Origin: Limonium bicolor
Lineage: Eukaryota > Streptophyta > Magnoliopsida > Caryophyllales > Plumbaginaceae
Length of the DNA stretch: 64,000 nt
Reading direction: 5' to 3'
Assembly (NCBI GenBank): GCA_023374045.1
Contig: CM041778.1
Span: 292,493,533-292,557,532 of the forward strand
The notes beneath the pieces were generated by a model. It did no database searches and was not told where the DNA came from. It worked only from the letters and a program-made list of their open reading frames with translations. The position numbers and the translations under genes are program-made. This document shows, in pieces, positions 12,701-24,346 of the stretch. Numbering within the stretch: the stretch's first letter is position 1; each line of letters starts with the position of its first letter.

Positions 12701-15700
12701 AGGGAAAATACCGCTCTTCGCACACTACTCACTTGGTTTGTGGTGCCGATTTTGATTGGACCCTTGTGTTCATTGATGGGTCGAGAGTTCATTGGTTCAC
12801 GCAATCTGTTCAATCAATCTATCATGATTTTCCCGAAGATGTCGTTTCGATATGGGAGTATGCAAATGCGATTATCTACCATGCGATGTATTGTGGTAAT
12901 ATGGAATTACTATGTATAGGATGCATGGAATGCTGAAAATGATGAGTTGAGATGGTTGACTGAATGTTTTTTTGTGTTTGTTTTGTTTTTGGATGCAATG
13001 CATGAGTGGTAAGGCTACACCTAGTCTCGCTTGAGTCAAATTCAGCTCATGGTTCATGAAGCTCGTCCCACTACTGTTGGCCTTGCAGATGGTCTAGCTG
13101 TTGGGGTCGTTGTCGGAGAAGTAGCTCTCGAGTGAGGTCGGGTTGGTGATTGGCTTCTGGATTTCGAATTTTTAGGGAGTGATAACTCCCGCATGGTGGC
13201 CCCACAGTATGACATGCTCTTTCCCTTTTAGTCACTGTCGTGCATGGTGATTTTGATTGGGAGAGGTTTGAACTCGGTTTTCTTTTCTATCCCACTGAGA
13301 TCGGGCTCTAGCGGTCGAGATATTGGGATGAAAGCTGGTATATAGTGTGGTGATAAAAAAACACATGATTATGCAATTTTTTGAGGTGGACAGGACTTGC
13401 ATATGTTTGACGAATTTGAACTGACCAAGAATGCATGGACTTTTGTAATGAATGCAATGCATGCGGTTTGCTTTGTGCTTGTTGTATTTATTGGTGTGTT
13501 TGTTCAGGGGACACCTTCCGTAGATACCATGAATTTTCACCCCATAAAGCGATTTATGAATATGTAACTGTGAGGGGTCGTACCTCATTCGTTCTTTTCA
13601 TTATACGTGCATGCCAAAAGAAACCAAGTTTGGAAAAACAATTTTGAAAACGCGTGTTTTCAAAGTGGTGGATTCTCTCAATATGGATTCTGACGCTTGT
13701 CATTCGCAAATAAAATAGGGAGTGGGGAACCCTATACACGTTGATCTAAATAAACGCGAAGGGGATGTATAAACCTATACATGTAATCTATTCAGAAATG
13801 GACAAGCGAGAAAAGAAACATAGGGAAAAACCTATACATCATCAATCCTAAAAGTCATTAAAAGGGGGAATTTCGAGCTAAACATATTCTGAACTCTTCT
13901 GGCCCGTCTTCGGAATTCTGGCAGACTGCTCACGCTTGTCTTTGGGCTCTTGGTCGGCTGCTCGATCGTCTTCGGGCTCTAGGCCGGCTGCTCGCTCATC
14001 TTGGGGCTCTTTACCGGTTGTCAGGCTATTGCAGCGAAGCAGTACTGTGATCAAACAAAACGAGTTGGTGTTCTTCTGATTTTCAACAGTTTGAACTTGA
14101 ACAGGTGTTCCTAATCTTCATGTCGCTTGACCCGGGTTGGTACACTTCTGATTTTATATTTAGACGGTTGGTGATAGTCTTCATGTCACGCGGCTAGCTC
14201 CACGGGTTGGTACGCTTCTGGCTTTCAGCTTGACCCGCGTAGTCGATCTTCATGTTGCTCCACTTGCTCTGACGAGAGGAATGGGGAATATTTTGAGAAA
14301 GGAAAAGTGAATGATCGAGCACTAAATCTTATGTGAAAATCCACCACTTTTGTGAAAACACATAATGACTAGTACGCTCCACGGTAATGACCGCTGCTCT
14401 TGAAGGTGGGTTGTACTTCAAAAATAACAGGTCACAACATGGGGACTAAATCATTTATTTTGAAATACGTTTGTGAGAAATGCTATTTCGAAACAACATC
14501 TGTGAGAAATGCTATTTGAAACTCGTTTGCAAAAAATGGGTTTTGAAAGCTATTTTAGAGACTAGTTTTGGAAAAAAAAATTGTGAGAAACATTGTTTGA
14601 AAATCATTTGTAAACAGTAGATTTTTGAAATTTGTTCTTTGCAAACTGCTTGATAAAGTTTGTTTTCTGGAAGACTTTGATTGAAACCGATTTTGAAAAC
14701 TGTTTTGGAAATAACAAATTTGAAGATCATTTTTTTTTAAATCATTCGAGATGGACGACTCTGAAGATATTTCATTGGAGTGTTCGAACTTTTCTTTGCC
14801 AATTTGAAACATGATCACACATAGATGTAAGTGCAAAATAAAAATCGTGGCTGATTTTTGTGGAGCTGAGTGTGAATGATTGGGATAATCACCTTCCAGG
14901 TCAATCAATGCTTCCATACCACCGGGGGAACCGTCGTCCCTTCACTGTTCATCTCTCGGGATTTATCTCTGTTATGCCTTGTGGGGCACGTCATTAAGAA
15001 GACCGGAGTGCTTAAGTTCGAAAGGTCGGGATACCCGAAGTGATACAGTCACACGAGCCACGGCCGAGGATTATCACAACATACTCACTTTTCGGGAAAC
15101 TCGGGGAAGTACTGCATGGGAACGGGTCTCTCGTCATCTGTACGGTCAGGTGTGTCTAAAGTCCAAATTATTCACTGACTACGTTGTGCCATGTATGGGT
15201 ATCCAGTAAATACGGGATCCTCTATGGACGTGTAGCGTGACATTGGGCTTTAGAGACACCCGTGGTGCAGAGGAACAATGGAGAACTGAGCCCATGCAAT
15301 CTTCAGGGTAAGGCAGAAGGGTGGTCAGACAGGCGGCATACAAGGGGGTGACTCTCCGTAAAACCCGTCCTAGACACCGGATCAGGCAGCTGGACACTGA
15401 AGGCTCATGATTCACTATATGCTGGTTTAGACTCGGATAATGGAGGATATATTTGGATCATGAGTATCAAGGCGTAGGTCGATGACCATCTCGCCCCGTG
15501 GGTATAACCATTCAAATGAATGACCCGACTCATGGGGAATCAATCGTGGACCGATCGGCATCCCGTGACTCGTGAATATAGCGGGTGACACAGAGGAATG
15601 CATGTCCTAAGCTACCCAACCAATGCACCCCACAATCATACAACATATAAGTAAAGTAGGGAAGTTAGCACCAACCTATTTACTAAATGTTTGTCTTGAA

Positions 15701-15996
15701 GGTGACAATTCCAATTTGGTTGTTTATTAACCTAAAGGGAAGTCAGCTTCATTCAATCCTAAGTGTCTCTTTCTAATCGTGAGCTAATTATTAACCCAAT
15801 TGTTATAAAGTTTGTTGAGGATCTATCAAGTCCTATCTGTCCTCATCAGATACGCACTCTGAGTGTGGAGTAGAATAATCCTAGAGGCTTGGAATGAATC
15901 TCTTGAAGGTTTTGAAAGAAGTTAGGAAATCCTGACAATCTTGAATGGAGTTCAGTCTTCCTTGACCAAGTTTATGAGAAAAACTTACTCAAGTTT

Positions 15997-16014
15997 TCCC
16001 CAGTAGAGTCGCCA
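15997..16014 (-). other. primer binding site of element C (tRNA-Arg type)
   Basis: On the minus strand TGGCGACTCTACTGGGGA starts three bases inside the LTR boundary (16018). It resembles the primer site of Tat/Ogre elements, usually ascribed to tRNA-Arg (family knowledge; not checked against a tRNA). Confidence 0.65.
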
Positions 16015-16017
16015 TTC

Positions 16018-19000
16018 TGTGGAGGGTGATTTTTCGGTATGAGGGGGGATCTATCTAAATATGGTCCTAGCTGAGAAGTCTAGATCCTAGAATTGCCATT
16101 CTGTGGAGGGTGAAAACCCGTTATTCATGGCAGCCCTCAAATACCTACTACATCGTCCGTCTTTCCCATAAAGCATAAAGGGAGTGCCAATGAACACTAC
16201 ACCCACTCTCAATGGGCCCCACGCGGACTTATGCCTCTATTAGGCGGAATTGACTAGAGTCGCCACCTAGTTTGACATATGATAACTAGGAAGGAAGAGA
16301 AGGAGGGTTCTAAGAACCGTTGGTTGACTCTGAATTTATTGCCTGTGGATGGGGCTTATCCGGTCATACTAGAGATTCTATGTGGGTTCGCACCGGGTTA
16401 CACCCCTTGGAAGTGGCAACGACCACGACTTCGGATTGGTGCCCGAGGAAACCTCGGTCTCCAATTGTCAGGATTGTCTTCTTTCAAAACCTTATTAAAG
16501 AGATTCAATTAAAAGCCAAGGATAGGATTAGGATGAGAAGAGAGAGAGAGAGAGAGTGAGTGAGGCGAGCTTTTCTGCCAAGCCAGCGCCTAGAAGAGGG
16601 AATTGAGGAATTTAGAAGAGTATGAAATGAAGATTTGGGAAATGTCTGAGCTTGAGTGAATAGACAAGATTTAGAGTTGATGGTTTAAAGTCTGTGGGAG
16701 CCGAAGAAGGTTTGAGCGTTTTGTGAGGTACGAGAGCCACCTTAGAGGGGGAAAGGGGTTTTTTGTTTGGAATGGGGTCGCACCCTGTGTGGGTTGCCTA
16801 CGTACTCAACTCCCTGTTGAGATCAGACCTTACGTAGTTCATGGTTTTGGGTTTTTGAAGATTTCGGTGTTTGTGGAGTTTGAAGATATTTGAGGTGTTT
16901 GAGATTTGTAAGGGTTCGGAGTTTCGGGTTTGGGAGGTTAGTCTGTGAGACGCTCGGGTCTGTGAGACGTTTGAAACTTTGAGATGTCGAAGTCTGTGAG
17001 ACGCTCGGATCTGTGTGACGCTCGGGTCTGTGAGATGCTCAGGTCTGTGAGAAATTCGAATCATTGGAATAACAAAGTCCGTGAGACAATCGGGTCTGTG
17101 AGACATTCGAATGTGCGAGGGTAATTGGATTTTGAGGGATGATTTAAGTCCATGAAGTTGGGAGTCATTTGGGATTGAAATGAATTTATTGAATCGGAAT
17201 TTGAAATGGGTTTTCGAAGTGAATGAATTTTTGAATTGAGTTGAGATTGGATGAAGTTTGAATGAATTGGAATTGAATGAATTTGAATTTGAATGAGTTT
17301 GGAATTGAATTGAATTGAATTTGAATGAGTTTGGAATTGAATTGAGTTGAATTTGAATGAGTTTGGAATTGAATTGAGTTGAATTTGAATGAGTTGGAAT
17401 TAAATTTGGGTTGGGGTTGGAAAACGGGCCGGGTCAAAGTTAGACCGAGTCAAAATGGGATCAAGTCAAAGTCGGGTCTGTGAGATGCTCAGGTCTGTGA
17501 GAAATTCGAATCATTGGAATAACAAAGTCCGTGAGACAATCGGGTCTGTGAGACATTCGAATGTGCGAGGGTAATTGGATTTTGAGGGATGATTTAAGTC
17601 CATGAAGTTGGGAGTCATTTGGGATTGAAATGAATTTATTGAATCGGAATTTGAAATGGGTTTTCGAAGTGAATGAATTTTTGAATTGAGTTGAGATTGG
17701 ATGAAGTTTGAATGAATTGGAATTGAATGAATTTGAATTTGAATGAGTTTGGAATTGAATTGAATTGAATTTGAATGAGTTTGGAATTGAATTGAGTTGA
17801 ATTTGAATGAGTTTGGAATTGAATTGAGTTGAATTTGAATGAGTTGGAATTAAAGGGTTGGGGTTGGAAAACGGGCCGGGTCAAAGTTAGACCGAGTCAA
17901 TGGGCTCAAGTCAAAGTTAGGTCAAGGTCGAACTTGGGCTGGTGAAAGTTGGGTCAAGTCCAGTTGTTGGGCTGGTCAAAGTTGGACCAGGTTAGAGTTG
18001 GGTCCAAGTCAAAGTTCGGATTGGTCAAAGTTGGTCAAGGTCAAAGTGAGTCTAGGTCGAAGTAGGTCAAGGTCAAAGTGGGTCAAGGTCAAAGTTGAGG
18101 TCAAAATTGGGCTTCTGGGCCGAAATGGACTTTGTTTGGGTTTTTGGGCCGAAATGGACTTTGTTTGGGCTTTTGGGCCAAAGTGGACTTTGTTTGGGCT
18201 TTTGGGCTTGATGGGCTGAAATTGGCTTTTGGGCCTGATGGGTTTTTTTATTTGGGTTGAAGTGGCCTTTTTATTTGTGGGCTGAAATGGACCTCATTGA
18301 CTTTGGGCCAAGGTTAGTTTTTGAGTTGGGCTGAAGATTGTTTATGGGTTGATCTCGGGTTTTTGGGCCTGGTTTTATAGAATGGGCTAATTTCGGACTT
18401 GAGACTTTGGAAATGAATTGCTCTTCACTTTTTTTATATACATAATTTTAGATGTGTGTTTTAAGGTTTAGGGGGTGTCACCTTGACCAAGAAGGACATA
18501 TGACCCACTAAGTGCCAAGGGACTCCCACTATCCTAATGGCTTGGACCTAAGGGCATAACTAGGGCTTAGGTAGTAAAGTTTTGTACAATGAAATAGAAC
18601 AAATTTTGCAATGAGGCTGGATATACAATATATACACATATAACACAGAGACAATCATATCAAAATCACTGAAGACACGACGATTGATCAGATCAAATAA
18701 TAATAACAACCGACTGAATAAACAAATATATTCACAGTTATTTCAAGTGATGTATACATGGGATAAAATTTGAAAGCTATCTAGATGACAAATCATAATT
18801 ATTCAAATCTAAAACTCTCAAAAAGTAACAAGCTGAGTCCTAGTGTATGGGTTGCTAACCAATTATTAGTCTTATGCTATTTATTATCTCTCAATAGGCA
18901 ATCAAAGGTTGCAAGCAAGAGAATAATGTAAAGGTCATGGGAAGAAGTCGTAAGAATGAGAACTGATACAAATACAAATAAGAACTTCAAATCTAAAGCT

Positions 19001-21989
19001 GCTATGGGGGGTCGCATTGACGCCGCCTCACTTGAGCTGATAGGATCAGCAAGAAGTGCACCGACCATTTTCTGAAGACTGGGGAAATACCCAAGTAGTT
19101 CGAGCCAAAATGCTGCTTTCCTAGTCTTAGCAGTTTCCAGTTCCTCAATCCACAATGCACATGTCATAGAACACAGACAAAGAAACACGGGATAAGTTAG
19201 TAATGAAATGTAAGAGGATTGGGGTGTGTGCAATGGGATCATACGGCCCCTCTCAATGGGATGAAAGGGGGCAATTTAATCATCTCCCACACCCCAACCG
19301 AGAACATAGAAAAGAGTTTCAAGCTGCCAACAAATGCTAAGGATTGTGAGATAAATTAAGCATTGGGGTTGCTACCCAAATTAGTTCATCATCTTAGATT
19401 ATGACTCAAACCGAAGTGTAGTATCGAAGAAGTGGGGTTGTGAATCATGTGGGATCATACCTAGAAGGGTTTATATCATTTCCCTCTAAGATGATAGAAT
19501 TAATAAGGACATCCAGCCACTAAATGATTTATCATAACAATCATAATATTCGGGCAACTATCACTCTATTCATGTTCTCATCTAAGCGCAAGGAACAAGT
19601 TACATGCTAGTATCAAATCAGTTTCCAAACCAAATCAATGCGCAAGGGACAATTAAGTATCAAAGGCAGTTGAATTAATAGTAACAAAAGAGGTAAAGAT
19701 CGAAATTTCCAAACCCATGACCGAGAATCAAGCCCAAAACGCATCAGCAAGATCAATTCGTATGGTTCCCATGTCAACATCCAAATTTAGCGAGTAGCCT
19801 TAGTCAAAGTCCAGCCCACATCATCCAAACATGTGTACCTCAGTGAAGAGCAAAGCAAAGTGGTAGTGAGCAGATCAAATCGAATAACAAACAGTAATCA
19901 GCAAAGCATTGAATCAAATTCACGATTGATATTTCATGAGCGATGGGGCAATTGGATTTCCAAAAGCAATGCGATTCCCAAACCAACATTAGTGCACAAA
20001 AGGGCAAGGAAACAGTGCTGGGAGTAATATGATTTCCAGTTCAAATAACTTGCCGAACCCAATGTCACTCTAAACCACACAAACCCAGCTCAGGTACACT
20101 CAATTGCCTACGTACTTCGGTCAAAGAACAAAACCAAAGAGTAAATAAAATAGCGCAAGGTACAAAACCGACTGGAAATATTTGTGGATTTTTTATTATA
20201 CAGCAACACGGCGGGGTCAAATACCAGGAGCAAAGATTGGCAAACACGAAGATGTCGGTAAGAAACCCCAGATGATATAAAGAACACATGGGCAACCAAT
20301 TTACTGATAGCCAAAATGGGGTGGATGCTCAAATGATAGCAAGTTCAAATTCTTAGCAATAGTTAAGTGAATCAGACCGGTCTGATGTCACAATCAATTC
20401 GGGTGTTACAAGCTGGATTTGACACTAACTAATCAAAATCATTAAGGTATAATCAGTGGGTGATTAAGCAATATGTTGACATCGATGTTTCGAACATATA
20501 CATATATCAAAGTTCAGAGATCGATCCAAATCAATGCGCACACTATCTTTCGATTCCTCTGGAACATCATCAAACCGACATTCAGAAATAAAGAAGTAGA
20601 CAATTTGAGCTAGACCAATACATCAAATACGAAACACAGCAGGTTTAAGCTACAACTGAAACAAGTAATGTGAGTCTGAGAGTCGTTCAGAGTGGTCAAG
20701 AATGGAGCGCAAGTTGCACAGAAAATACACTCTGCTAGAATCAAGCAAGTTAGGGAGATAAATTCAAGATATCCATCCTGCGAAACAGATATATTAGACC
20801 AAACTGGTGCTGAAAATTAGGGTTACACAATATCGACCAAACATCATGAACACCACCACTTGAGGTGATGGAAGTTGGAGACGGCCGAGAAATTTGACCG
20901 CGAGCTGGGGTTATGCTCACACCGAGAAGCATCAAGGGGAAATATCGGTGACAAAATGGGAGAAACTTCCACCGCTGCAGCCAGGGTCGATGGCCACTAC
21001 CGGCTAAAACGCGATTTTGGTCCTCCTTAGTCTGATTCGCAGCTCGGAAGCCAAGGAAGGAGGAGGCAGCCAATAGCGAGAGGAGAATCGAGGGAGATTG
21101 GCGTTGCGAGATGAGTAAGGTGGTTGTTCATAATCATGGAGAACTGAGGTCGACCAGAAGAATGAACGCCATGTCGGGATTTCTGAGCGAAGAGGTAGAG
21201 AAATCAGAGGAGAAGAGTGTCGAAGAGATCAAAGTGAGCCGCCAGAATTGAAGCAGTCAAGGAAACTTTCTGAATTCGACTGATAGGAGGAAGTTTTTTG
21301 CATTCGATTTTTGAGGTTCTGAAGAGATTGACCGATGGTGAAGAAGAGAGAATTGGGGAGACGGCTGGATTTCGCAGGGGAAGAAGAAGGAGTTGCCTCT
21401 GAGTAGATCCCCCAGAACCGAAGAAGATGATGGTGGCCTCCGGTTTTTTGAAAGAAAGGATTAGGGTTTTGTTTGTGTGTGGGTGAGATTGGTGTGGAGT
21501 GGGCTTTGAAGTTTTGATAAGATGGGTTTGGGTTTTAAAGTGGGCTTCCTGAAGCTATGGGCTGAAAATAGGGTGGGTTTAAGGAATTGGGCTAGGCCAG
21601 ATTTCAACCAAGTGTGGATTGAGTTTGAAAGATGAAAATGAGTGTGTATAAATAGAAATGAAAATAAAAATACTAATGCTAATAGTAGAATAAAATAAAA
21701 TATAAGAAAAAGTGAATAGATGATTAAAAATAAAATAAAATAAAATAAAATAAAATAAAATAAAATAGTAAAATAAGTGAATAAACAAAAGGGGACGACC
21801 TTGAAACTGGACTGTCGATGGAAATTCATTTTCGAAGAATTGTGTTTTTTCTGAAATGTTTTGAAAAAGATTATAAAATGATGGTTTCGTCTTAGCACGC
21901 ACGTTAATAGGTTTTGAAAAAAGAAAGGCGACGACCCCTCTTATTATTTCGGAATTTGCTTTATGGGGTGAGAATTTTTGGTGTCTACA
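16018..21989 (-). mobile_element. 5' LTR of element C
   Basis: 5972 bp; about 445 bp longer than its partner because of a tandem duplication at 17022-17909. Otherwise the differences are scattered single bases. The (AAAAT)n run grew from five units in the 3' LTR to about seven or eight here (21726-21766). It ends TCTACA at 21989, next to the right TSD GGTAA. Confidence 0.8.
17022..17909. repeat. 450-bp tandem duplication private to C's 5' LTR
   Basis: The segment starting TCGGGTCTGTGAGATGCTC at 17022 begins again at 17472. The second copy has small deletions (near 17855 and 17901). The other LTR (4163-9689) has one copy, so the duplication arose after or during insertion. Confidence 0.85.
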
Positions 21990-22952
21990 GGTAATACCCT
22001 TGTTTAAACCCTATAACACTTAAATTCTAGGGTTAGTAAAAGATGGATGCTAAGTGTTTGTGTATATTGATATGGGTTGCTGTAGCATTGCCCATTCTTT
22101 GGTTAAAAACCGAGAACAAGAAGAAGGAAAGAAGAGGAGGGAAAGAAAGAAGGAAAAACTAACACGACAAGGTAAATGCTCTTACCTTGGGTTAGTTTGT
22201 GTATTTCATTGTAACAGATTTTAAGTATCTAACAATGAGTAATGTATTGGTGTATGAGTAGTAGTAATGTAGTAGTGTATTGGAGAAGAGAATGTAACAG
22301 TTTTGAAGTCCTTTAAATGAGTTTTAAAAGCTTGGGAAAACCTTGGGTAGTATGTGTATATGTGCAGGAATTTTATGTTGTTGTAGTAGTGTTGAATTGT
22401 GAGTATAATGTATTGTATAAACAGGTTGTGAGAATGAGAATATGTGAGCTGAAATAATGTGTGGAGAAAGCTAAAAATATAGGGGAGACTATGTCAAATT
22501 TTGTGTAGGAATGAGAGGACTTAAGTATTTAAGAGGAGGAAGTAACCTAGGTGTTAACTGGGTGCATTTGAGGAGTGTTTTGTAGTTTGGAAACAGATTT
22601 GGAAATGAGTTGTGAATGGGATGAAACTAGAGTGTAAGGTAATGTATTTTGGATGCTAGGAATAGCATGAGTTGAGGGAGTATTGGAGGATAAGTGTGGA
22701 GGGAAAAATCTGTAGCATAATGCGGAAACCAAAATCTGTAGCATTAGTGTGAAGAAAACCAATGTAAGTGTTGGAATTGAAATGAGAAAATATTGAGTAA
22801 GTTGTGTGAGAATGGAGTAGTAACTTTGGAGAATGAATTAAGGTGATTTAGAGCATCTAAATGAGTGGTAAACATGTGGGGAAGTATTGGTAAAGATTGG
22901 GGAAGTAATGGGTAAATAAACCAGTTGAAAACAGATTTTAAAACTGAAGTAC

Positions 22953-23340
22953 TGGGCCGGACCGGACTTGCAAGTTCGGTCGAGCCCAGATTTACAAAGA
23001 CGGGAAACCTTCTGGAATCGACCGGACTTGCGAACGGACATGCAAGTTCGGTCGGACCAGAAAATTCTCCCGTCTAAAACCTTCTGGAATGGACCGAACT
23101 TGCGACCGGACTTGCAAGTTCGGTCGGCCAGAAAAATTCCGCAGATGAAAGCTTCTGGAATAGACCGAACTTGCGACCGGACTTGCAAGTTCGGTCGGCC
23201 AGAAAATTTCCGTAACGCAGGCTACTGGAATGGACCGAACTTGCGACCGGACTTGCAAGTTCGGTCGAGCCAGAAATTTCCCGTACTGATAGCTACTGGA
23301 ATGGACCGGACTTGCAAGGTCGGTCACCAATCCGGTCGAG
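22953..23340 (+). repeat. tandem hairpin array in B's 5' LTR
   Basis: Five to six units of about 70 bp. The best units carry a perfect 12-bp stem: GACCGAACTTGC pairs with GCAAGTTCGGTC across a 10-nt loop (starts at 23092, 23163, 23233). The loop (GACCGGACTT) is itself an imperfect copy of the left arm. The array is repeated in the 3' LTR (57210-57480) with fewer units. Confidence 0.85.
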
Positions 23341-24346
23341 TCAAAAAAAAAATGTTTTGATTATATGATTATAGTAATCATATATACATATATATATGCC
23401 TATATACATATATGCATATATATGTAGTAATACACCATTAATGAAGTAATAATGGTAAGAAAGTAAGTAAATGGGTAAGGAAGCAAGCTTAAGAGGTAAT
23501 AAGGAAAAGAATGGTTGATAACCGCGTATGAAAATAATGAAGTAGTAAGTATACATTAAAAGTATCAATGAAGGAGTAAGTTAGATCAATAATAGTTCAT
23601 TGATCATACTACTTCGTGTATGTATAGGGATCAAATAGTTGATCACCAAAGGAAACCGGTAGTGCGAAAACGACGGTGAACGGTATGATTTCTTCATGCC
23701 CTGTATCCTAACTTGGTTACCCCGATTTGTGTGCTTATGTGATCACCAACAAGATAAATGCACGAATCGGACTTATATTGCACTTAACTGTGTTTGAACT
23801 ATTTTGTTCTTGTTGTATTTCTTTGAACAATTAGTTTGTATAATTCATGAAATGAATGAATGGAATGGAGGAGTATGTGTAAGTATTGTGTATTGGAGTA
23901 TTGTATGTATGTATGGAAATGAAGTACTGACTTCTACTAATTCCTAACAACCTAACTCCTAACTTGAATAATGAGTAAAATGGAATGAGTAGAAGTCCGA
24001 TATAGTTTTGGCCACGCGTGAGGATAAGGAAACACAAGAGGTTGGATCCGAATCCTGGCTATAATCTTTTCCATGGACCAAATCCCTTGAATGTGTAGCA
24101 TCCTGGATTAGTGGGCCACCCTAAAGCCCGGTGGTGGGATGTAGTAATCCCTGCCCGGAGGTCATACCGACTTAACTGGAAGTAAAGTATGTAAGAAGTA
24201 AGTATTGTATTTGTATTGGTCTTGACTATTGTAAGTCATTGACCCGGAGAAAAAGTATTGAACACCCGATTAACCCGGGTGCGTAATGAGGCTAACAAGA
24301 CCTTCGTATGTATTGGAGAATTGTATCTCCGTAATGCGGTGAGTAT

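Larger units (their letters stand above)
9690..16017 (-). mobile_element. internal region of element C, non-coding
   Basis: 6.3 kb without recognisable retrotransposon proteins. At the + strand left end lies the polypurine tract, then three roughly 100-bp imperfect repeats built on CTTATGACGGGCCTC (9800-10080). A long stretch of degenerate GATGGCTCCGG-like motifs follows (10400-11240), then mixed AT-rich and T-rich sequence (11250-14900) and a unique block (14900-16000). The 156-codon minus frame at 10076-10546 is low-complexity (Ser/Lys/Pro-rich) sequence generated by the GGCTCCGG repeats, not a recognised gene. Confidence 0.7.
4163..21989 (-). mobile_element. element C: non-autonomous Tat/Ogre-like LTR retrotransposon
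   Basis: Bounded by the TSD GGTAA (4158-4162 and 21990-21994); the uninterrupted site is seen in B's 3' LTR near 56261. On the minus strand the LTRs begin TGTAGACACC and end CCCTCCACA. A TGGCGACTCTACTGGGGA primer site and a CAAGGGGAGCCATC polypurine tract set the orientation. LTRs are 5.97 and 5.53 kb around a 6.3-kb core. I find no gag, protease, RT or integrase motif in the core on either strand, so it must depend on another element. The tRNA-Arg-type primer and TGTAGACACC ends are typical of Tat/Ogre elements (family knowledge). Confidence 0.8.

Noticed and set aside
22953..23340. Centromeric or subtelomeric satellite
   Set aside because: Short array confined to one position within both LTRs of one element.
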